Positions 56,625 through 64,000 of a stretch of 64,000 nucleotides of DNA are shown here, piece by piece. The notes beneath the pieces were generated by a model that was not told where the DNA came from, searched no databases, and saw only the letters and a list, made by a program, of their open reading frames with translations. Source of the stretch: Alitta virens. Lineage: Eukaryota > Annelida > Polychaeta > Phyllodocida > Nereididae. A program made the translations under genes and the position numbers. The stretch is from NCBI GenBank assembly GCA_932294295.1, contig OW028580.1:13731374-13795373 (forward strand). Reading direction: 5' to 3'. Position 1 is the first letter of the stretch, and each line of letters starts with the position of its first letter.

Positions 56625-57258
56625 TAATATGTACTACACATCACAGGTATTTGCCAGCATATATGACAGTGCTCAGTGATGGTAGAACTTATACTTTAGT
56701 TTATACCAAGGCTCCTGACTGCTTTAAAGTTCTCCCTTCTCATCTCAAAAGGCAGCTATGTCATTTGCAACAGCTATAAATTAGGAAATCCTGAGCAGCT
56801 GGCCAATCATATGCCCTCTTACGCACCAGTTAGACCACAGCTACCTGGATTTGCAGCACATGGTTTTCCGTTTACTAGTTTACCAGTTAGACTCAAGTAC
56901 AAAAAATTTAACCTAATAGGCTTTAGGCTGGCTAATGGCATTGAATGGCTAACAGTGAAATTGAAGATCAATTAGTTGTGTTTCCATCGAGTACACTCAA
57001 TTCTAATGAAGTAGTAGTACACTAAATAAAGATTGTTCAATTAGGTAACTTAATTGGCTTGAAGCTGAGAGTTCATAAATTGTTGGGAGATATTGGCCAA
57101 TCAGGAAGTGCCAGCATTTGTGTAGATGGTGAAATATGCAAATTATCTGCCACTAGAGATGAGAATTGAACATTCCTAGCGAACAGGCAAAAATTCCCCC
57201 TAAAAAATAAGCTTTAAATACTCATAAAAAATGAAAGTTATCACTTAGATAAGAAGGA
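56625..57258 (-). mobile_element. Dispersed element, right copy of an inverted pair
   Basis: Reverse complement of the 54910-55450 element, lying in intron 1 of gene 3 copy A and repeated at about 60779-61412 in copy B. The pair brackets the promoter and exon 1 of copy A. The 83-residue open frame at 56528-56779 partly overlaps it and is not a supported gene. Confidence 0.7.
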
Positions 57259-58877
57259 GAATTATTTTTGTGTATGATGTTGTAATTTTGTAGGTATGAC
57301 AGGATGTTTTTAATGGAAACTGACCCCACTCTTAAAGGCATTTATGCAAAAGTCAGTAGTTTTGGTCTTATTGTATACTAGCTAGCTAAGTGCTGGCATG
57401 ATGGCAAGCACCTGTGTACACATGAATGCTTTGAAAACACAACCAGCCACTTTGACTTGTGGGTCTTGATTCAATATTGCTCAATTTCATACAAGAAAGA
57501 CAAATTCAGTACATTTAGGATATCTGAAAAGTAAACTTTCCATGTGTGGTTAGCAGTACATACCTTGTGCGTAGTGATATAGAAAAGTAGGTCACATCCA
57601 GTTTTTGTCAACTGCTTGATCCGCTCCACACAGTAATCACATCTTGAGGAAAATCAAGTGCAATCACACCAAATATTCTTCAGAAACTTCTCAATTGTCA
57701 TTGTAGTAGTAGAAGTTATTCAGCTAAAGATGCCATAAGATTCCATAATATTTTTCAGCAGAATCTTGTCTTCCTACATTCATACAAGGGCTTTTTCATT
57801 ATTGGGTGCCTGTATCTTACAATTGAAGTAGACTTTATATTGACTGGTCTTAATTGTAGGATCTAGTTGTAATAAAAAGAAATCTTTCCCTCACATATAT
57901 TTTACAGGAGCTAAAGTCATCATGGCATGCAGAAGTGAACAGAGGGCTTTGGAGGCAAGGGACGACATCTTGACTGATCCATCCACCAGACCCAACCTGT
58001 TGGTCTTCATGAAACTCAATCTTGGTTCTCTAAACGATGTCAGAGAATTTGCAGAGAAGTTCCATGCTTGTAAGTAACATAATTCCAAATATATACAATT
58101 AACACTTGGATGAATAAAAAAATTGTTTTGTAAGACATCACGTTGGATAATTTTCTCCTCAAAACAAACTATGATATGATATATTATAATTAGTTAGATT
58201 AAAGTAAGTCCCATTAACAAAAGCTTGTCAAAATAAACCCAGACAAAGCTAGACAGCTTCTGTTAGGCCTATATGATGTTACTTGCCACTAAATGAAAGT
58301 GCCATAGCTGGCTACTCCAAGCCAATAAAGTACATGTATATTTATGATATATTAGATTATTTCACACATTTACCAAGGTTTAAATTTTTTTCAGTGGTGA
58401 TAGTTGTCAGCCAACTTTTAGCTAGAAGCAGGCAGAAGCAGTTGGCTTTAGCCAGTCAAAGCTGCAGCCAGGAATAGATCACTACAGCTGCCTAAAGTCA
58501 ACCATATTATATGGAACTAACTGCAAATACAATATAATGCAATGAACGAGATGCATAATGCAGTAATAAAAAAATTTCAGCTGAGAGTTTTGGCCATAAG
58601 AGTATACATAGCAGATAATTTTATGTCCTATTTTTTTGTTTTATTGTTACATCTCATCAATCATTTTATTTCTTTTTCATGGCTCTTACTTCGCGGCTTT
58701 TATAAATATTTTGCAGCTGAATCTCGACTGGATTTGCTGGTGAACAATGCCGGGGTATCAGTGATGGAACGACAAGTAACAGAAGATGGATTTGAATTTA
58801 TGATGGGAGTCAATCATTTAGGTAAATATTCAATTCCAAATTGTCTCAATTCTACTGGTCTGACATCTTCGCAACAT

Positions 58878-58994
58878 CAAGGTGTCGCTCCATCAAGTGA
58901 CACCTTGACCCCTCTGGTGGAAAAAACTACTTCATTGGCTGATCAGACACCAGCTTACACCATAACGCTATGACACCATATTAGAAATATGGTG
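58878..58994. repeat. Two perfect 9-bp stem-loops after exon 3
   Basis: CAAGGTGTC / GACACCTTG (58878-58886 and 58899-58907, 12-nt loop) and CACCATATT / AATATGGTG (58974-58982 and 58986-58994, 3-nt loop). The same pair recurs at +1,032 (orphan copy) and +4,154 (copy B). They may belong to a small MITE in intron 3. Confidence 0.6.
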
Positions 58995-59188
58995 CTCTTT
59001 TGTAAATTCTTCCCTGGTTGAGCAATAAACTTCTGTTGCATCCAAACAGAATGGAGATGAATAACCACAAACAAATTTAGGCTCAGAGTAAAGGTCGCTG
59101 TGCCAGATCCTTGCTTTGCAGATGGGGAAAATGCTGGTCTGAAGCTTAGTCATTTTATAGGACAGGCTATAACAGATGTAGTGCAGCT

Positions 59189-59435
59189 GGGTGGCCTAAT
59201 GGTTAAGGCATCCACGAATTCCATATTGGCCAGCTCTGCTGATGGTCCCAGGTTTGGTCCCTGGCCCAGGTACTTTCCATGAGCCACATCCCAGCTGGAT
59301 GTTGATCGCATGAGACATTAAACTGGAGGTGCCTTGTACTCTGTCTATGCTGAGGCAAGTGATAGACCCCACCCATGGGGTAAAAGAGTAACGTGGCATC
59401 GACTCCAAGCCTTATAATTTCATCATTATGTCTGC
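59189..59435 (+). mobile_element. tRNA-derived SINE, family B
   Basis: The A-box-like TGGCCTAATGGTTAAGGC and the B-box-like GGTTTGGTCCC are spaced as in a tRNA. A body follows (CACATCCCAGCTGGATGTTG, CTTGTACTCTGTCTATGCTG) that recurs headless at 47480. Lies in intron 3 of copy A. Confidence 0.7.
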
Positions 59436-59749
59436 CTCTGGTCATCCACCATATCATTGATATAAGCTAACTTAGCTTCAGGCATTGAGACATTAGACAT
59501 TGAGCAATGGGTATTTTTGCAATGTGCTGACATCTCCTTGACCATTAGATCATGCAACTGTGAATCTTGCTTTGAGTTTTATCAGCTGCAAAATAATTGT
59601 CTTATCATTTTCAGGAGTGTTTCTTTTGACAGTACTGTTGCTGGACAAATGAAAAGCAAGTGCACCTTCCAGGATTGTAAACTTATCATCAGAAGGTAAG
59701 ACTGTTTAGAAAATTATACAATTATTACATAACTAACAAAATTTTGTTT

Positions 59750-60074
59750 TGAATCTCGACTGGATTTGCTGGTGAACAATGCCGGGGTATCAGTGATGGA
59801 ACGACAAGTAACAGAAGATGGATTTGAATTTATGATGGGAGTCAATCATTTAGGTAAATATTCAATTCCAAATTGTCTCAATTCTACTGGTCTGACATCT
59901 TCGCAACATCAAGGTGTCGCTCCATCAAGTGACACCTTGACCCCTCTGGTGGAAAAAACTACTTCATTGGCCGATCAGACACCAGCTTACACCATAACGC
60001 TATGACACCATATTAGAAATATGGTGCTCTTTTGTAAATTCTTCCCTGGTTGAGCAATAAACTTCTGTTGCATC
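59750..60074 (+). pseudogene. Orphan third copy of exon 3 at the duplication junction
   Basis: Identical to 58718-59042 except a T-to-C change (GGCTGATCAG versus GGCCGATCAG) that matches copy B instead. It begins one base inside exon 3 and lacks the splice acceptor (preceded by ...TTTTGTTT instead of TTTTGCAG). It ends at ATC, joined directly to the promoter region of copy B. It cannot be spliced in the normal way. Confidence 0.88.
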
Positions 60075-60234
60075 TTATTGATTCAACCACATTTGCCTGT
60101 ATTCAGTACAGTGAAATAAGTACTGTCATGTCTTATTCTACTTTTTGCATGATGTCCTCAATTCTTTCTATTATTGTGAAACAATGTACTTTGTCATTTG
60201 CTTGGCCTTAAATGGCACAGGTGGATTGCTGGGT

Positions 60235-60242
60235 TATAAATA
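60235..60242 (+). promoter_or_regulatory. TATA box of dehydrogenase gene 3, copy B
   Basis: TATAAATA 113 bp before the ATG at 60356, duplicated unchanged from copy A. Only about 160 bp of copied promoter precede it before the junction at 60072, so distal control elements of copy A are not shared. Confidence 0.55.
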
Positions 60243-60355
60243 TTGCAGGAGCCTGGTGAAGAGTACCATTTAGTAGCTGAACAAAGTAAAATTCAGTGAG
60301 AGCTTAAGGAAAATATATTTGTCGACTATTTTGGGAGTAAAAGTATCAAGATAAC

Positions 60356-63300
60356 ATGAACCAAGTTGGGCTTGATGGAAAAACAGCAATTGTAACAGGA
60401 TGCAACACAGGAATAGGCAAAGTTACAGCCAAGGAATTGGCTAAAAGAGGTAAGCTCTAAGTTTGTTTATCTATTGACTTCTGTAATGCAAATGTATTAC
60501 TGTGGTTCTCTATAAACTGTATAAGTTTGTCATATTGCACAATGAACAGGATGCTAATGAATGGGCAGTTTTGCAGTCTTTAAAATCTATGTTCTCATTA
60601 TCATCTCATTGTTTTCATTTTGGTAAACTTTAATTTAATAATTACATGTAGGCCTAATTATTTGTTTGGACAGAGAAATGTATGACTAAATTACTGTGTT
60701 CTACAGATGCAAAATTTAGTTTGAAACATACTGTCTCTCTCCCGGACCCCATAGGGTCCCTAGAAACTGATTGTGAAATAATATGTACTACACATCACAG
60801 GTATTTGCCAGCATATATGACAGTGCTCAGTGATGGTAGAACTTATACTTTAGTTTATACCAAGGCTCCTGACTGCTTTAAAGTTCTCCCTTCTCATCTC
60901 AAAAGGCAGCTATGTCATTTGCAACAGCTATAAATTAGGAAATCCTGAGCAGCTGGCCAATCATATGCCCTCTTACGCACCAGTTAGACCACAGCTACCT
61001 GGATTTGCAGCACATGGTTTTCCGTTTACTAGTTTACCAGTTAGACTCAAGTACAAAAAATTTAACCTAATAGGCTTTAGGCTGGCTAATGGCATTGAAT
61101 GGCTAACAGTGAAATTGAAGATCAATTAGTTGTGTTTCCATCGAGTACACTCAATTCTAATGAAGTAGTAGTACACTAAATAAAGATTGTTCAATTAGGT
61201 AACTTAATTGGCTTGAAGCTGAGAGTTCATAAATTGTTGGGAGATATTGGCCAATCAGGAAGTGCCAGCATTTGTGTAGATGGTGAAATATGCAAATTAT
61301 CTGCCACTAGAGATGAGAATTGAACATTCCTAGCGAACAGGCAAAAATTCCCCCTAAAAAATAAGCTTTAAATACTCATAAAAAATGAAAGTTATCACTT
61401 AGATAAGAAGGAGAATTATTTTTGTGTATGATGTTGTAATTTTGTAGGTATGACAGGATGTTTTTAATGGAAACTGACCCCACTCTTAAAGGCATTTATG
61501 CAAAAGTCAGTAGTTCTGGTCTTATTGTATACTAGCTAGCTAAGTGCTGGCATGATGGCAAGCACCTGTGTACACATGAATGCTTTGAAAACACAACCAG
61601 CCACTTTGACTTGTGGGTCTTGATTCAATATTGCTCAATTTCATACAAGAAAGACAAATTCAGTACATTTAGGATATCTGAAAAGTAAACTTTCCATGTG
61701 TGGTTAGCAGTACATACCTTGTGCGTAGTGATATAGAAAAGTAGGTCACATCCAGTTTTTGTCAACTGCTTGATCCGCTCCACACAGTAATCACATCTTG
61801 AGGAAAATCAAGTGCAATCACACCAAATATTCTTCAGAAACTTCTCAATTGTCATTGTAGTAGTAGAAGTTATTCAGCTAAAGATGCCATAAGATTCCAT
61901 AATATTTTTCAGCAGAATCTTGTCTTCCTACATTCATACAAGGGCTTTTTCATTATTGGGTGCCTGTATCTTACAATTGAAGTAGACTTTATATTGACTG
62001 GTCTTAATTGTAGGATCTAGTTGTAATAAAAAGAAATCTTTCCCTCACATATATTTTACAGGAGCTAAAGTCATCATGGCATGCAGAAGTGAACAGAGGG
62101 CTTTGGAGGCAAGGGACGACATCTTGACTGATCCATCCACCAGACCCAACCTGTTGGTCTTCATGAAACTCAATCTTGGTTCTCTAAACGATGTCAGAGA
62201 ATTTGCAGAGAAGTTCCATGCTTGTAAGTAACATAATTCCAAATATATACAATTAACACTTGGATGAATAAAAAAATTGTTTTGTAAGACATCACGTTGG
62301 ATAATTTTCTCCTCAAAACAAACTATGATATGATATATTATAATTAGTTAGATTAAAGTAAGTCCCATTAACAAAAGCTTGTCAAAATAAACCCAGACAA
62401 AGCTAGACAGCTTCTGTTAGGCCTATATGATGTTACTTGCCACTAAATGAAAGTGCCATAGCTGGCTACTCCAAGCCAATAAAGTACATGTATATTTATG
62501 ATATATTAGATTATTTCACACATTTACCAAGGTTTAAATTTTTTTCAGTGGTGATAGTTGTCAGCCAACTTTTAGCTAGAAGCAGGCAGAAGCAGTTGGC
62601 TTTAGCCAGTCAAAGCTGCAGCCAGGAATAGATCACTACAGCTGCCTAAAGTCAACCATATTATATGGAACTAACTGCAAATACAATATAATGCAATGAA
62701 CGAGATGCATAATGCAGTAATAAAAAAATTTCAGCTGAGAGTTTTGGCCATAAGAGTATACATAGCAGATAATTTTATGTCCTATTTTTTTGTTTTATTG
62801 TTACATCTCATCAATCATTTTATTTCTTTTTCATGGCTCTTACTTCGCGGCTTTTATAAATATTTTGCAGCTGAATCTCGACTGGATTTGCTGGTGAACA
62901 ATGCCGGGGTATCAGTGATGGAACGACAAGTAACAGAAGATGGATTTGAATTTATGATGGGAGTCAATCATTTAGGTAAATATTCAATTCCAAATTGTCT
63001 CAATTCTACTGGTCTGACATCTTCGCAACATCAAGGTGTCGCTCCATCAAGTGACACCTTGACCCCTCTGGTGGAAAAAACTACTTCATTGGCCGATCAG
63101 ACACCAGCTTACACCATAACGCTATGACACCATATTAGAAATATGGTGCTCTTTTGTAAATTCTTCCCTGGTTGAGCAATAAACTTCTGTTGCATCCAAA
63201 CAGAATGGAGATGAATAACCACAAACAAATTTAGGCTCAGAGTAAAGGTCGCTGTGCCAGATCCTTGCTTTGCAGATGGGGAAAATGCTGGTCTGAAGCT

Positions 63301-63849
63301 TAGTTATTTTATAGGACAGGCTATAACAGATGTAGTGCAGCTGGGTGGCCTAATGGTTAAGGCATCCACGAATTCCATATTGGCCAGCTCTGCTGATGGT
63401 CCCAGGTTTGGTCCCTGGCCCAGGTTCTTTTCATGAGCCACATCCCAGCTGGATGTTGATCGCATGAGACATTAAACTGGAGGTGCCTTGTACTCTGTCT
63501 ATGCTGAGGCAAGTGATAGACCCCACCCATGGGGTAAAAGAGTAACGTGGCATCGACTCCAAGCCTTATAATTTCATCATTATGTCTGCCTCTGGTCATC
63601 CACCATATCATTGATATAAGCTAACTTAGCTTCAGGCATTGAGACATTAGACATTGAGCAATGGGTATTTTTGCAATGTGCTGACATCTCCTTGACCATT
63701 AGATCATGCAACTGTGAATCTTGCTTTGAGTTTTATCAGCTGCAAAATAATTGTCTTATCATTTTCAGGAGTGTTTCTTTTGACAGTACTGTTGCTGGAC
63801 AAATTAAAAGCAAGTGCACCTTCCAGGATTGTAAACTTATCATCAGAAG
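60356..63849 (+). CDS. Retinol dehydrogenase-like SDR, gene 3 copy B (partial)
   Basis: Exons 60356-60449, 62062-62223, 62871-62975 and 63769-63849. The frame is open through exon 4 and the gene runs off the right edge, so exons 5-7 with the YxxxK motif are not visible. TGCNTGIG is at 14-21 (the third residue is Cys rather than Ala), ACRS follows strand 2, NNAG is encoded in exon 3, and exon 4 ends in NLSSE with the catalytic Ser expected at residue 146. Codon 133 is TTA (Leu) where copy A has a stop. A family role in retinoid or lipid-aldehyde redox is inferred from homology only. Confidence 0.87.
60779..61412 (-). mobile_element. Dispersed element in intron 1 of copy B
   Basis: Duplicate of the 56625-57258 insertion, carried along by the tandem duplication and nearly identical to it. 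Confidence 0.65.
63343..63589 (+). mobile_element. tRNA-derived SINE, family B (duplicate)
   Basis: Copy of the 59189 SINE carried by the duplication. It differs at GGCCCAGGTTCTTTTCATGAG versus GGTACTTTCCATGAG, one of the few clustered differences between the copies. Confidence 0.7.
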
Positions 63850-64000
63850 GTAAGACTGTTTAGAAAATTATACAATTATTACATAACTAACAAACTTTTG
63901 TTTAGAGCATATCTTATACAGTGTCATTATGATCAAATTAAGTTGGTGCAAATTTTATCAACTTTATTGGTGAGGTAGTCTTATCTTAGTATGTAAGTGA

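Larger units (their letters stand above)
56202..59695 (+). pseudogene. Retinol dehydrogenase-like SDR, gene 3 copy A (broken)
   Basis: Exons 56202-56295, 57908-58069, 58717-58821 and 59615-59695 have the same phases as genes 1 and 2. TGCNTGIG is at residues 14-21 and NNAG is encoded in exon 3. Exon 4 has an in-frame TGA at 59650-59652 (codon 133) where copy B has TTA (Leu), cutting the protein before the catalytic Ser-Tyr-Lys. Exons 5-7 are not found before the duplication junction at 59750; instead an orphan exon 3 follows. With both faults this copy cannot make a complete enzyme as assembled. Residue 5 is Arg here and Gly in copy B. Confidence 0.85.
55918..63903 (+). repeat. Near-identical tandem duplication, offset 4,154 bp
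   Basis: 55918-59747 and 60072-63901 align without gaps at a constant 4,154-bp offset, with only about eight substitutions noticed by eye (roughly 0.2%). Each copy includes promoter, exons 1-4 and introns of a dehydrogenase gene. Between them is a 325-bp extra copy of exon 3 and flank (59750-60074). The joins show only 1-4 bases of shared sequence. Recent duplication and an assembly or haplotype artefact both remain possible. Confidence 0.93.

Noticed and set aside
56528..56779. 83-residue open frame conserved in both duplicate copies
   Set aside because: It lies in intron 1 and partly in a dispersed repeat; its conservation reflects the recent duplication, not selection.

Overview
This is animal genomic DNA with intron-rich genes, standard GT-AG splice sites, long AT-rich introns, dense microsatellites and many short transposons. 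No bacterial features are present. The glass-family zinc-finger gene, the invertebrate SINE/MITE/LINE/Ty3 mixture and a strongly over-represented palindrome TAGGCCTA (18 copies counted by eye, about 1 expected) point to a marine invertebrate. An ambulacrarian (echinoderm or hemichordate) is my best guess, but the sequence alone does not prove it.

Layout. 1-5.4 kb: transposon debris (a decayed LINE, a tRNA-derived SINE, a TIR element). 5.4-12.3 kb: a candidate promoter with a 5' untranslated exon ending in a splice donor, then a repeat-rich presumed first intron. 12.3-17.9 kb: all eight coding exons of a Glass-like transcription factor with five C2H2 fingers; the reading frame closes across every splice junction (526 residues). 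18-30 kb: intergenic DNA with a GC-rich stretch (21-24.5 kb) holding a repeated GCAGACGA motif, two LINE tails, a 23-bp minisatellite and a 680-bp GATA tract. 30.4-38.2 kb and 44.6-50.1 kb: two complete seven-exon short-chain dehydrogenase/reductase genes of the retinol dehydrogenase 11-14 type (308 and 314 residues). 51.4-54.9 kb: a decayed Ty3/gypsy-type retrotransposon and a TIR element. 55.9 kb to the end: a nearly identical tandem duplication (offset 4,154 bp) of the first four exons of a third retinol-dehydrogenase-like gene. The upstream copy has an in-frame stop and lacks its last exons; the downstream copy is open and runs off the window.

Gene logic. All genes are on the + strand. 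The dehydrogenases share intron positions and phases, so they are tandem paralogues. The second has Cys where the family's catalytic Ser is expected. The first has a 40-bp tandem expansion across its stop codon that changes the C-terminus. Glass proteins specify photoreceptors and sensory neurons in several animals, and RDH11-14 enzymes interconvert retinol and retinal. Their adjacency here is a testable hint of a photoreceptor/retinoid neighbourhood, not a demonstrated system.
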